Shown piece after piece: positions 18,262 through 27,504 of a DNA stretch of 64,000 bases; within the stretch, counting starts at the first letter, position 1; each line of letters begins with the position of its first letter. The notes beneath the pieces were generated by a model. That model was not told the DNA's origin. It ran no database searches and worked only from the letters and a program-made list of their open reading frames with translations. This DNA comes from Promethearchaeota archaeon (GTDB taxonomy: Archaea > Asgardarchaeota > Lokiarchaeia > Sigyniarchaeales > SOKP01). Made by a program: the position numbers and the translations under genes. The stretch covers positions 62,001-126,000 of the forward strand of contig JAHPZI010000006.1 of the NCBI GenBank assembly GCA_019058295.1. The letters are read 5' to 3'.

Positions 18262-18437
18262 TTTTTCTTTGTATCAATTAAGAACGAGTATATTGAAAAT
18301 CATTCAGGGAAATAAATACATATATTAAACATAGAGCTGCTAAAGAAATACAACAAGATATTTAAATAACCAGATTTTTATAAATTTTTAGAAGGGTTTT
18401 AATTGATATTAAATGAAATATCATTTGGAATTCTGTA

Positions 18438-19832
18438 TTATTTCGATTTATCAATTAACCCCCTCAAATTTTCTTTCTTTTTTAGAAATTCACGTATTGA
18501 ATTGAGGTCTTTGTTTATCATTCTCGCAGATCGTATATTAAATGGATTTCCTTCAAGCTTCAAGAAGAATTGTCGTAAATTTTTCAATTTCCTAATAATT
18601 CTAGGTATAGTAATGAAATCATTATGCCTTAAGTCCAATTCTTCGAGTGATTTTAAGTTTCCAATAGAATCTGGGAGTGAAGTCAATTGATTATTTCTTA
18701 AATCTAATATTCTAAGAGATTTAAGATTTCCAATAGAATTCGGAAGTGAAGTCAATTGATTATTAACTAAAAATATTTGTTGGAGCAATTTAAGGTTGCC
18801 AAATGAGTTTGGCAGTGTTTCTATCTGATTATTTTCAAGAAATAACTGTTTAAGAGATTTAAGATTTCCAAATGATTTTGGAAGGCTTTTTAATTCATTA
18901 TTTTCAGCATATAATCGTTCCAAATTTGATAAATTAAGGACTGGCTTAGGAAATTCCTTAAAGTTATTTTTACTTATATCTAATGATTGTAATGATTTTA
19001 ATTTTCCAAACGTTTTAGGGAGATCTTTTAAATGATTATCTCTTAATCTTAATACTTTTAATTTAGTTAAATTCTCTATAGATTCAGGAATAGATTTTAA
19101 TAGATTATGGCTAAAACCTAATACAAGTAGCGAATTTAACCTGAATAAAGGTTCAAGAATCTTATCTGGTAAAACTTTTAAAGAATTGCCTGCTAAAGAG
19201 AGAATTCGAAGATTTTTTAAACTGCATATATTATCGGGAAGAGTCGATATCCTATTATAATCTAAATATAATCCTTCAAGCGATTTTAAATTACAAACAG
19301 CCTTAGGGATTTGTGTAAATTTATTTTTGCTTAAATATAATTCTTTCAGTGAATTAAGGTTACTAAAAGATTCTGGAAGCGATTTAAATTGATTATTTCG
19401 TAAGATTAATTGTTGAAGCATGCTTAAATTTGCAAAAGATTCTGGTAGAGTTGTTAATTTATTTGTATCTAATTCTAATTCTTCTAGTAATTCAAAGTCT
19501 CCGAAAGTTTTTGGGAGAGCAGTTAAAGAGTTCCATCTTAAATTTAATTTTTCTAGCAATTGTAATTTACCAAATGATTCTGGGAGAATAGTCAATGAAT
19601 TATAACCTAAGTACAATTCTCTGATAGTATCTAGGTTCAAAATTTGTTTTGGAAGTTCTTTTAGACCACAACGTTCAAGCCATAAACTAACAACATTGTC
19701 ATCATCAATTTTAACTCCAAAAGAAGGTATTCCACGTTCATCAAGACAAGGAATTTTTTTACCGATTATCTTATTCAAATCGTTTAATGCTTCTGCTTGT
19801 TTGGGTTTAACGTTGTATTCTTCACTTTTCAT
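18438..19832 (-). CDS. Leucine-rich repeat protein (long)
   Basis: A 464-residue cytoplasmic LRR protein with about 15 or more 23-residue repeats of the bacterial/plant-like type LxxLxLxxNxLxxLPxSFGNLKS. A ~50-residue N-terminal cap precedes the repeats. The C-terminal cap contains KKENLRGLID. Such repeats form a curved binding surface for proteins. A shorter paralog at 35814-36536 shares the cap architecture. No signal peptide or kinase/GTPase domain is attached. Repeats are near-identical at protein level, so recombination between units is likely. Partner unknown. Confidence 0.88.
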   Translation of the reverse strand: MKSEEYNVKPKQAEALNDLNKIIGKKIPCLDERGIPSFGVKIDDDNVVSLWLERCGLKELPKQILNLDTIRELYLGYNSLTILPESFGKLQLLEKLNLRWNSLTALPKTFGDFELLEELELDTNKLTTLPESFANLSMLQQLILRNNQFKSLPESFSNLNSLKELYLSKNKFTQIPKAVCNLKSLEGLYLDYNRISTLPDNICSLKNLRILSLAGNSLKVLPDKILEPLFRLNSLLVLGFSHNLLKSIPESIENLTKLKVLRLRDNHLKDLPKTFGKLKSLQSLDISKNNFKEFPKPVLNLSNLERLYAENNELKSLPKSFGNLKSLKQLFLENNQIETLPNSFGNLKLLQQIFLVNNQLTSLPNSIGNLKSLRILDLRNNQLTSLPDSIGNLKSLEELDLRHNDFITIPRIIRKLKNLRQFFLKLEGNPFNIRSARMINKDLNSIREFLKKKENLRGLIDKSK

Positions 19833-19895
19833 ACTATTATTCTTTTTCCTTTTTTAGCTGATTAAATTATCCTTTATAATATATAAATTATTATC

Positions 19896-20783
19896 TCACT
19901 TTAAAGCAGCTTTGATTTTTGGTAAAGAACTAATTAACATATTAATTGCATTATTAATCCCTTTCTCAAGATTAGGATGAATCTCATTCGTTTTAAATAT
20001 ATCATATTTAGAGGACGGCATATCAGATACGGATAGAATTGAGGCAGTTTTTATATTAAATAATTTTCCTAATAGAAATAAAATTGAATTTTCCATATCA
20101 ATTCCTAAGACATTTATTGATTTTAATGAGTTGATAAACTCGTCGGTCTCACAAAACAGGGCGTCAGTTGTCCAAAAATCAACCTCTTTAACTTGATTAG
20201 GATTTTTAGATTTAGCTTCGTTAAATAATAATTCCCTTAATTGATTGTTTGGCTTGGTAATGAATACCATTTGATTACCCGCTTTAATATCTTTAATTTT
20301 CGAAATGGGATTTGATATTGATTCTAATTGATTAATCAACTCGGGATACTTAAGAATATAATGAGGAGATGTCCCATCGCCACAATAAGCAAGTTTGGGG
20401 ATTAAAATATCACCCACGTTAATTTTATTATTCTGGTTATCAATACCTCCACAAAAATCAACTCTTAGAATTACTTTTGTATTACATCTTTTCAAGCATT
20501 CCATAGCAGTAGCACAGTTAGGACACCCAACTAAAGAACGGATTACACTTACCTTAACTCCATTTAGCAATCCATTATAAACTCTACCGCGAACTCTTTT
20601 GTTTTGAAGTTTGCTAATCAATTTTTTCATTACAAATTTGACTGCTGGTAGGATAACAATGTCGGGATTTACACTTTTAGAAGAGGTCTCTAAAAATAAT
20701 CTTACAATTTTCTCATCTACACTCATAAATTTTAATCCAACGTTTATCAAATCTGACTTTATTCTATTTAACATTTTAAACAA
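19896..20783 (-). CDS. Nucleoside phosphorylase (PNP/UDP family)
   Basis: A 295-residue member of the PNP/UDP phosphorylase superfamily, which cleaves nucleosides with phosphate. Visible features: the N-terminal VSVIRSLVGCPNCATAMECLK region, RVDFCGGI as the family's phosphate/ribose loop, TDALFCETDEF, and GIDMENSILFLLG carrying the conserved Glu of the nucleoside site. The final SVSDMPS fits the purine/uracil specificity region. Substrate (uridine, MTA or purine nucleoside) cannot be fixed. Cys residues in SLVGCPNCATAMECLKRC are unusually dense. Confidence 0.82.
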   Translation of the reverse strand: MFKMLNRIKSDLINVGLKFMSVDEKIVRLFLETSSKSVNPDIVILPAVKFVMKKLISKLQNKRVRGRVYNGLLNGVKVSVIRSLVGCPNCATAMECLKRCNTKVILRVDFCGGIDNQNNKINVGDILIPKLAYCGDGTSPHYILKYPELINQLESISNPISKIKDIKAGNQMVFITKPNNQLRELLFNEAKSKNPNQVKEVDFWTTDALFCETDEFINSLKSINVLGIDMENSILFLLGKLFNIKTASILSVSDMPSSKYDIFKTNEIHPNLEKGINNAINMLISSLPKIKAALK

Positions 20784-20926
20784 TTTTTTTTATAATTTAT
20801 AACTACCACATTAATTACTTCAAAACTTATAATTATTAATCGTTTTTTTTTTTTATTTACTTACATTAAATACATTTATTAATAGATATTAAATCATCAG
20901 AAAAATACAGTGAAGCTTGGTTAACT

Positions 20927-22225
20927 TTGATGGGAAATAGATATATCATCGATAATAAAATTACAAATAAATTTGTTGAAATATATACGAAAACAACTTA
21001 TAGAATTATCGGAAATAATAAACACTCTGCTATTAAACCTTGTCATTGGCTCGAACAGAAATTAATGACAGGTAGAGAAAATAGAAATTGTTATAAGAGC
21101 ATTTTTGGAATTCAAAGTCATAAGTGTCTTCAGAATAGTCCCTCTTTCCCCTTTTGCAATCATCAGTGTGTTTTTTGCTGGCGAGATATTGAAAATGGAG
21201 ATCTAGGAAGCGATTTTATCGTTGAGCCAGACGAACCCAGAGATTTAGTTAATGAGATGATCCGACATCATCAAGACATTATCCAAAATCATTTACCCTT
21301 AAGAAGATATTTGGATAACTATGAAATTATGAATGAAATCCTTTATTACATGCTCAAAAATGGAGAGCACTGTGATATCAATCAGTTATCTAATATTATT
21401 CACGTTAGTCGAAATAAAATTGAACGAGCATTGATTTTACTAAAAAATCAAAAATTTATACACTCTATCGATAATACTTATAAAAATTTTAAACTTGAAG
21501 AAGATATTAAAAGTTGTATTAATTCAAAAGAAGAGATTCAAAGCTTAATCCATAGTGAACTTACAACTCCAGATGAAATTATGCAAACACATTCCGAAGC
21601 TATCTATCCAAATCACGCAGCTATTTCTCTTGATGGAGAACCGTTATTGTATCCTAAAATATCTGAACTCGTTGAAGAATTTAAAACTCGAAAGATGACT
21701 ACATTTATCGTGACAAATAGTACTTTACCAGAAAAGATTGAATCTTTAGATTCGTTACCTTCACAATTATATCTTACTCTGCCAGCTTCAAATGAAGAAG
21801 TTTACAAAAAAACTTGCCGTCCAATGATTAAAAATGGGTGGAAAAAAATTGAAGCCTCTTTAGATATGATTGAATCGCTATCCTGTAGAACTCTCGTAAG
21901 ATTAACTGCTGTTAAATCCCTTAATGTTAAGCTGGACGAAAGTCTAATAAAAAATTATGTTAAAATTATTGAAAAAGCAAATCCTAACTTTTTCGAAATT
22001 AAAGGTTTTACATTACAAGCAAAGGCTTTATTAATAAAAGAACGATTAAAAAGCGATAACCCAGTCAATTATTACTTTCCAGAATATGATTATTTAGAAC
22101 AAATCGCTTTAAAATTTGAGGAGTTGGGAAATTTTCCCTTGATTTATACAAATAAAGATAGCAGAGATTTCTTGTTTGCTGTGAACTGGGATAAAAATAA
22201 AGATCCTAAATTAAGAAAACCCTAA
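20927..22225 (+). CDS. taw1: tRNA 4-demethylwyosine synthase (TYW1/Taw1) with inserted winged-helix-like domain
   Basis: A 432-residue radical SAM enzyme that converts N1-methylguanosine-37 of tRNA-Phe to 4-demethylwyosine using pyruvate. Cysteines C77, C81 and C84 in CNHQCVFCWRD bind the SAM cluster; upstream Cys39, C55 and C67 could serve the second cluster. HAAISLDGEPLLYP and FIVTNSTLP are typical of the family. Between residues about 128 and 212 an additional segment appears (MNEILYYMLKNG, INQLSNIIHVSRNKIERAL) resembling a winged helix, which lengthens the protein relative to the usual ~310-350. It ends exactly next to the end of convergent apgM. Confidence 0.92.
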   Translation: MMGNRYIIDNKITNKFVEIYTKTTYRIIGNNKHSAIKPCHWLEQKLMTGRENRNCYKSIFGIQSHKCLQNSPSFPFCNHQCVFCWRDIENGDLGSDFIVEPDEPRDLVNEMIRHHQDIIQNHLPLRRYLDNYEIMNEILYYMLKNGEHCDINQLSNIIHVSRNKIERALILLKNQKFIHSIDNTYKNFKLEEDIKSCINSKEEIQSLIHSELTTPDEIMQTHSEAIYPNHAAISLDGEPLLYPKISELVEEFKTRKMTTFIVTNSTLPEKIESLDSLPSQLYLTLPASNEEVYKKTCRPMIKNGWKKIEASLDMIESLSCRTLVRLTAVKSLNVKLDESLIKNYVKIIEKANPNFFEIKGFTLQAKALLIKERLKSDNPVNYYFPEYDYLEQIALKFEELGNFPLIYTNKDSRDFLFAVNWDKNKDPKLRKP

Positions 22226-23440
22226 TCAGTTATTTAAAATAAGTTTCATGAATTCTTCTCCATTCTCAATTAAACCATACTCACCTTTTTCACCAGTGTT
22301 TTCAGAATATTCTCGCTGAGATTTTGATAGCTTTTTAGGATTATAAATAACAAAAGGTATTGGATCACTAGTATGTGTACGTTTTTTGCATGGAGTTGGA
22401 TGATCTGGTAGAACTACAATAACTAATTCATTATTAAATTCTTTTTCTGCTTCAATAAATGGTTTTACAATCTTTAAATCAAAATCTTCTAACGCAGCTA
22501 TTTTCTTTTTGGGATCTCCTGTATGGCCCATCTCATCTATAGCTTCTATATGTAAATATACAAAATCTTTTTCTCTTAATTGTTTTAAGGCAGCCTCTAC
22601 TTTGCCCTCATAATTTGTATCTGGTAAACCAGTAGCACCCTCAACTCGAATGGGTTTGAGTCCTGCAGCAATTCCGATACCAAATATTAGATCGACAGCA
22701 GAAATAACAGCGCCCTCTTTTCCGTATTTTTCTTTAAAAGATTTAATATTTGGTCTTTTACCAACCCCCCATGGCCAAATGTGGGTCGCAACTACTTTTC
22801 CCTCTTTTTTCCTCTCTTGATTAATCCTATCATTCCTAAGTGGTTCCTGACTCTCTTCAATAAGTTTATTTATATAACTTGCAGTTTTTATTGCTTTTTC
22901 GTCATTAGGATCTTTAGGTATTGTTAAGTAATCTTTATATGGTTTTCCAAGATGATCATGTGGAGGATATTGATGGATATTAGCGGAATAATTATTTCCA
23001 TCAAGCTTTAAAATGTGGCGATATTGTACACCAGCAGAAAATTCTGCACCAGTAGTATATGTTAGGTTATCAATTAAATGCTTAGCTTCGCCAGTAGTTA
23101 TATGACCTGAAGAATAATCATAAATAAATCCATCTTTAATATTTATTAAATTAACTCTAAACACAATATCATTCTCTTTTAATTTTACTCCAGCACTTAA
23201 AGCTTCAAATGGTCCACGACCACTATAGTCATTTTCAGGGGCATAACCTAAGATAGTCATATTTGCAACTCCACTATCCGCAGGCATATCGTCAGGAATT
23301 GTCTTTAACATCCCCATCTGACCATGACTGGCAAGCCAATCTAAGTTAGGAGTTTTTGCTGCTTCGAAGACAGTTTTATGCCCCAATTCCTCAATCGGCC
23401 AATCCGCTGCCCCATCACAAATTAATATGATATACTTCAT
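22226..23440 (-). CDS. apgM: 2,3-bisphosphoglycerate-independent phosphoglycerate mutase (archaeal type)
   Basis: A 404-residue ApgM, interconverting 3- and 2-phosphoglycerate in glycolysis/gluconeogenesis. The alkaline phosphatase-like metal site is visible in ICDGAADWP at the N-terminus, the phospho-accepting Ser in PADSGVANM, GRGPFEALSAG, and the C-terminal EAIDEMGHTGD and VVLPDHPTPC metal ligands. Length fits the family. Enolase, the next glycolytic step, is at 49944-51251. The ATG at 23440 starts directly with the first beta strand. Confidence 0.95.
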   Translation of the reverse strand: MKYIILICDGAADWPIEELGHKTVFEAAKTPNLDWLASHGQMGMLKTIPDDMPADSGVANMTILGYAPENDYSGRGPFEALSAGVKLKENDIVFRVNLINIKDGFIYDYSSGHITTGEAKHLIDNLTYTTGAEFSAGVQYRHILKLDGNNYSANIHQYPPHDHLGKPYKDYLTIPKDPNDEKAIKTASYINKLIEESQEPLRNDRINQERKKEGKVVATHIWPWGVGKRPNIKSFKEKYGKEGAVISAVDLIFGIGIAAGLKPIRVEGATGLPDTNYEGKVEAALKQLREKDFVYLHIEAIDEMGHTGDPKKKIAALEDFDLKIVKPFIEAEKEFNNELVIVVLPDHPTPCKKRTHTSDPIPFVIYNPKKLSKSQREYSENTGEKGEYGLIENGEEFMKLILNN

Positions 23441-23485
23441 GAACTAATTATCGAGTGATAATAATTATTTTAAAATGATATTACC

Positions 23486-24127
23486 TTAAACTTTTTTGAT
23501 GTCTTTTTGATATTTATGAATTATCTTTCTGAGTTTCTCTAAGTTGGTTTTTTTCAATGCAGAAAATTCTAGAAAAGGAATCTCAGCTTCTTTACCATAC
23601 TTAAAATTGTCTAAATGGATAAAAGACAAACCATATTCTTTTGCTGATTCAAGAAATAAATTAATAATACTTCTTTTATCGATATGTGAAACTTTATCAA
23701 TTTTATTTATAAGAATTAAGAGTGGAATGCTATATTCTTTCAGAAAATTGATTAATTCAAAACTTAATGGAATTGACTCCCTATTTTGAATAAAATATTT
23801 ATTAATTTCATCTTCAATTCTTAGAGCATTTAAAACGACTAATCCAAGAAAATAATCTTTATTGCACTTTTCAATGTGAATTATTATTTGTTTTTTAATG
23901 TGTTCTTCTCTCCTACGACTCGAATGTTTCATATAACCGAATCCAGGTAAATCGACAATTTGATAGGGTAAATTAGGTTGCGAAATTGGTTTTATTAGCA
24001 TTGTACTACCAGGTTTTTTACCTGCTTTTCCCTTGAATTTGCTTGGATTTGGTAATAATAACCGAGTTATAGAACTCTTTCCGACATTAGAATTTCCAAT
24101 AATTAACAAGGATGATTTTTTCTTCAT
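23486..24127 (-). CDS. engB: EngB/YihA-like GTP-binding protein
   Basis: A 213-residue TrmE-Era-EngA-EngB-type GTPase. G1 is GNSNVGKSS, G2 lies in KKPGSTM, G3 is DLPGFGY, followed by the EngB-type KHSSRRREEHIKKQI segment; G4 NKIDK and a G5-like FLEFSALKK are present. Bacterial EngB assists large-subunit assembly and cell division; archaeal homologues are assigned to this family, but their role is less clear. It starts 19 bases after the stop of the upstream acidic protein gene and is probably co-transcribed with it. Confidence 0.87.
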   Translation of the reverse strand: MKKKSSLLIIGNSNVGKSSITRLLLPNPSKFKGKAGKKPGSTMLIKPISQPNLPYQIVDLPGFGYMKHSSRRREEHIKKQIIIHIEKCNKDYFLGLVVLNALRIEDEINKYFIQNRESIPLSFELINFLKEYSIPLLILINKIDKVSHIDKRSIINLFLESAKEYGLSFIHLDNFKYGKEAEIPFLEFSALKKTNLEKLRKIIHKYQKDIKKV

Positions 24128-24146
24128 TTTACTATAATTAAAAAGC

Positions 24147-24995
24147 TTAAATATCTAAGAAATCGTCTTTGAGGAAGTCCCTAAACATTTCTTTTTTCTT
24201 TCCTTCTTCGATAACGGGTCTTGTGCTAATAGGCTTTCCTGCTTTTTCTAGAATCTCTTTTAAATCTTCAATATTAACTTTAGGATTAACTTTAAATTTA
24301 CCACTCATGTATCGGATAATTTTTTCATTCTTTAACGATAATCTTAAAATATAGCCGAGTCCAAAATAAAATTGAGGTTCTGGTATTGGATCGATTGCAC
24401 TTTTACTAGTTATTTCTTTTAAAATATCATATAATAAAGATTTACTCGCAGTATGATCTTCTACTTCGAAGACCAAATAATAAAGCGAATGGTACCATAT
24501 TTTTTCGCGCTTTTGTTTAACATACTCTAAAAATTTTTCAGGTGTAATTATTTCCTTTTCTTCTTTTTTTTTTTTTTCTAACAATTCCAGTTTAATTCTT
24601 TCTTCTAACTCTCCAGAAATCTCTTGAGTAGGTTTAGGCTCAACTTCACCTTCAGAAAGGCTGTGTAATTCCTCTTTTTTAACGCTTTCAATTGCTTGTT
24701 TCATTTCTTTTAATTCATCAAAATCAATTTGTTCTATATCTGAAAAATCTGAGATTAAATCCTCTTTTTGTTGTATATAATCACTTATTTCATTTTCACT
24801 CTCAGGAATCTCTGTATCTTCACTCTTTATATCTTCTTCTTTAACTTTAGCTATTGCTTCTTGCATTTCCTGAATCTCTTCGAATTCTAAATCATCTAAA
24901 TCTGAAAAATCTGTTTCAAGAAGTTCCATATCTTTTAAATAATCTTGTAAATCGTCTTCGTTTAATTCATCTTTTTCTTCATGATTTTCGTTCAT
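24147..24995 (-). CDS. Acidic protein with internal duplication, unknown function
   Basis: A 282-residue protein. The N-terminal ~125 residues are strongly acidic and duplicated: a unit containing DFSDLDDLEFEEIQEMQEAI is followed by a second, DFSDIEQIDFDELKEMKQAI. The C-terminal ~130 residues form a globular domain (EKFLEYVKQKREKIWYHSLY, QFYFGLGYILRLSLKNEKII) that I do not recognise. No membrane segment. Clustering with the EngB-like GTPase and the translation factor genes suggests a role in ribosome biology, which is speculation. Confidence 0.7.
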   Translation of the reverse strand: MNENHEEKDELNEDDLQDYLKDMELLETDFSDLDDLEFEEIQEMQEAIAKVKEEDIKSEDTEIPESENEISDYIQQKEDLISDFSDIEQIDFDELKEMKQAIESVKKEELHSLSEGEVEPKPTQEISGELEERIKLELLEKKKKEEKEIITPEKFLEYVKQKREKIWYHSLYYLVFEVEDHTASKSLLYDILKEITSKSAIDPIPEPQFYFGLGYILRLSLKNEKIIRYMSGKFKVNPKVNIEDLKEILEKAGKPISTRPVIEEGKKKEMFRDFLKDDFLDI

Positions 24996-25111
24996 ATTTT
25001 AATCATTAATAAAATATTTTCGCTTTTTATCAATAAAATTATAGTTTTTTAATACTTTAAATATTAATAATCTGGAAAAAATAAAAATAAGCAATAAAAA
25101 TATTATATTCT

Positions 25112-27364
25112 TTAAGTTCTCTTGTAGATGAATCTCTCCCAGGATTTTGCGGATGGCATTGATTCTGGCATTCCTTTGCGTTTTCTTATCTCTAAAATAA
25201 CATCTTCTTCTAACGAACTAGGAACTTTTTCAAAACCAAGAAATTCATAGCCAAAGAAAGCACGGCCCTGAGTAGTGCTTCGAATCTCATCTGCAATTCC
25301 AATTATTTCCGCTGCGGGAATTTGTCCTTGAACTCTCACATATTCTCCTTCAGGAATAACATTATGAATCCGGCCTCGATGTTTGAGTATTATTGAATTA
25401 ACACCCCCTTCGGTTCCTTGAGGGGTTTTTACATCAATCTTCTGAATGGGTTCGAAAAGATGAGGTCCAGCTTCTAACATTGCCAATGATAAAGCAGAAT
25501 ATGCCATGCTGGCGGTTTGTGCAAATTGAGTGTGTCTAGGGTCCTCATGGATAACCATGTCTGTAAAAGTTGCTCTAATTCCCATGGCAGGTTCCTTCGC
25601 TATAATACACTCTTCAAGCCAATTTCTAAAGGAGCTCACTAAGTCATTTTTGACACGATCAAATCGCTGTAATCCAGATGTTCCATTAACAAGGATATTT
25701 CCTTTATAAACATCAACGATACGTCTTGCTTCTTTCGCATCCCATCCTGCTTCTTCTCTTAGGATTTGAGCCCGCTCTTTTTCATTTTGCAAATCGGTAA
25801 TTTTACCTAAATCTATTAATTCCTCGGTTTTATTATCTAAAGGTTCAACATATAATAATAACCGATTATGCGCATTTGATGATTTAGTGTGATATTCTTT
25901 GCTTTTCTTACTAATTTTTTCTCTATACACTATGATGGGTTCTCCTATTTCAATATTAACTTGATTATTTATCCTTTTGGTCAAGATTTCAATTTGCAAT
26001 GGGTCAATCCCGCTTAAGATATACTCCATTGACTCTTTATTGAGTCGGAATTCAGCCGTAGGATCCGCTTGCAACCATTTCCCTACGACTTCTCCTAATT
26101 TTGCTAGATCATGAGGATCTTTGGGTTTAATACTTCTCGATACAACTGCTCTACAGGCGTAATTTATTTTTTCAAACGATGGAAGATTTGCTGCTTCATC
26201 TTTATCCTTAGGTATTTTATCAGATGCTAAAAAAGTCTCTCCTGAAGGGCAAATAAATCCATATAATGCAAAAAGATTCCCTGCGGGAATACTTGAAATA
26301 TCTAATATATCTGTAATCTCCATAACACCTAATCTTTTTACTCGATTACTAGTTTTGCTATTAACCAGATATAATGAGTCGGTTTGGTCAAAAGTACCTG
26401 AGAATACTCGACCGATTAAAGTTGCTTGATAATTTTTCTTAGGATCAAGGAATATTTTAGTAATCATACCATAGAGAGGTCCTTTCGGATCACTTTTTTG
26501 TAAGGCTTGACCAAGTTCAGAATTAAGATCGCCCCCCCAAATATGAGGTATTCTATATTTTGCGGCAGAAATAGGATTGGGTAAATGATCAACAACCATT
26601 CGTAGTATTGGCTCATCAAGAGGTAAGTTTTCTCTTAACCACATGATATCTCCTTCGTTATATTTCGCAAAAACATCTTGAGGTTTTAATTTCTTCTCCA
26701 GCAAAATTTCATAAGTAAAACCCCATCCATGTTTTGCTGAACCGACTGCTACACTATTTTTAGCAAAGTCAATTGACCAATCTGATCCTTCAGGTCTTAC
26801 CTTCTTAATTAGATCATTAACATCTCGCGTAATTTTATCTATTTTTGCGAAAGTGTCTTTTGGACTTAATTTTAATTCGCTAATCAATCTGTCAACTTTA
26901 TTAATGAACAAAACTGGTTTGCAGAACTCTTCGCCTACAGCAAGTCTGATGTTCGTTTCCGTCTGAGTCATTATTCCTTCTAACGCATCAACTAATATGA
27001 TGGCCCCGTCACTTCCTCGAAGGGCACGAGAAACTTCACCAGTGAAAGATATATGCCCAGGTGTATCATTTAGCTGAAAAATATAAGGTTCATCATCATC
27101 AGGGTGTCTTGGATCTTGAAAAGCGAGCAATACGACACTTGTGAAAATTGTAATGCCACGTTCTTGTTCCTCATCGTCGCTGTCAGTCATTTGTAACTGA
27201 CCTGCGTCTTCAGGTCTCATAAGTCCAGCCCGTCTTAATAGATAATCAGTCGCTGTGGTTTTACCATGATCAATATGAGCTGTAATACTGAAAATTCTTT
27301 TTTTCTCGTATGAGCCAGAAGTAACAAGTTTAGCAATTTCTTCCGGATTCTTTACTTTAACCAT
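25112..27364 (-). CDS. fusA: Translation elongation factor 2, probably the diphthamide-lacking paralog
   Basis: A 750-residue EF-2 that catalyses ribosomal translocation. G1 is AHIDHGKTT, switch I ERGITI, G3 DTPGH, G4 NKVD; the five-domain layout and the C-terminal EIRSTTQGRAFFGYEF are normal. The domain IV tip, where archaeal/eukaryotic EF-2 has xxHEDAIHRGxxQ with the diphthamide His, reads IHEDPRHTQFAQ (about residues 601-612): the His is retained but its flanking residues are changed. Asgard genomes can encode a second EF-2 (aEF-2p) with a degenerate loop; this copy is consistent with it. Whether a canonical copy exists elsewhere cannot be told. Confidence 0.95.
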   Translation of the reverse strand: MVKVKNPEEIAKLVTSGSYEKKRIFSITAHIDHGKTTATDYLLRRAGLMRPEDAGQLQMTDSDDEEQERGITIFTSVVLLAFQDPRHPDDDEPYIFQLNDTPGHISFTGEVSRALRGSDGAIILVDALEGIMTQTETNIRLAVGEEFCKPVLFINKVDRLISELKLSPKDTFAKIDKITRDVNDLIKKVRPEGSDWSIDFAKNSVAVGSAKHGWGFTYEILLEKKLKPQDVFAKYNEGDIMWLRENLPLDEPILRMVVDHLPNPISAAKYRIPHIWGGDLNSELGQALQKSDPKGPLYGMITKIFLDPKKNYQATLIGRVFSGTFDQTDSLYLVNSKTSNRVKRLGVMEITDILDISSIPAGNLFALYGFICPSGETFLASDKIPKDKDEAANLPSFEKINYACRAVVSRSIKPKDPHDLAKLGEVVGKWLQADPTAEFRLNKESMEYILSGIDPLQIEILTKRINNQVNIEIGEPIIVYREKISKKSKEYHTKSSNAHNRLLLYVEPLDNKTEELIDLGKITDLQNEKERAQILREEAGWDAKEARRIVDVYKGNILVNGTSGLQRFDRVKNDLVSSFRNWLEECIIAKEPAMGIRATFTDMVIHEDPRHTQFAQTASMAYSALSLAMLEAGPHLFEPIQKIDVKTPQGTEGGVNSIILKHRGRIHNVIPEGEYVRVQGQIPAAEIIGIADEIRSTTQGRAFFGYEFLGFEKVPSSLEEDVILEIRKRKGMPESMPSAKSWERFIYKRT

Positions 27365-27504
27365 ATCTTTTCACATTATTTCAATTTTTGAGGTATTATA
27401 TCACAAAAAAATATGGGAAAACATAAAAATTTTGTGAAACAAGGCTATAAATCCTTAATTTTAGACAGTTTCATATTAAAAAAGATTAGTCGTTATTTCT
27501 TTTA

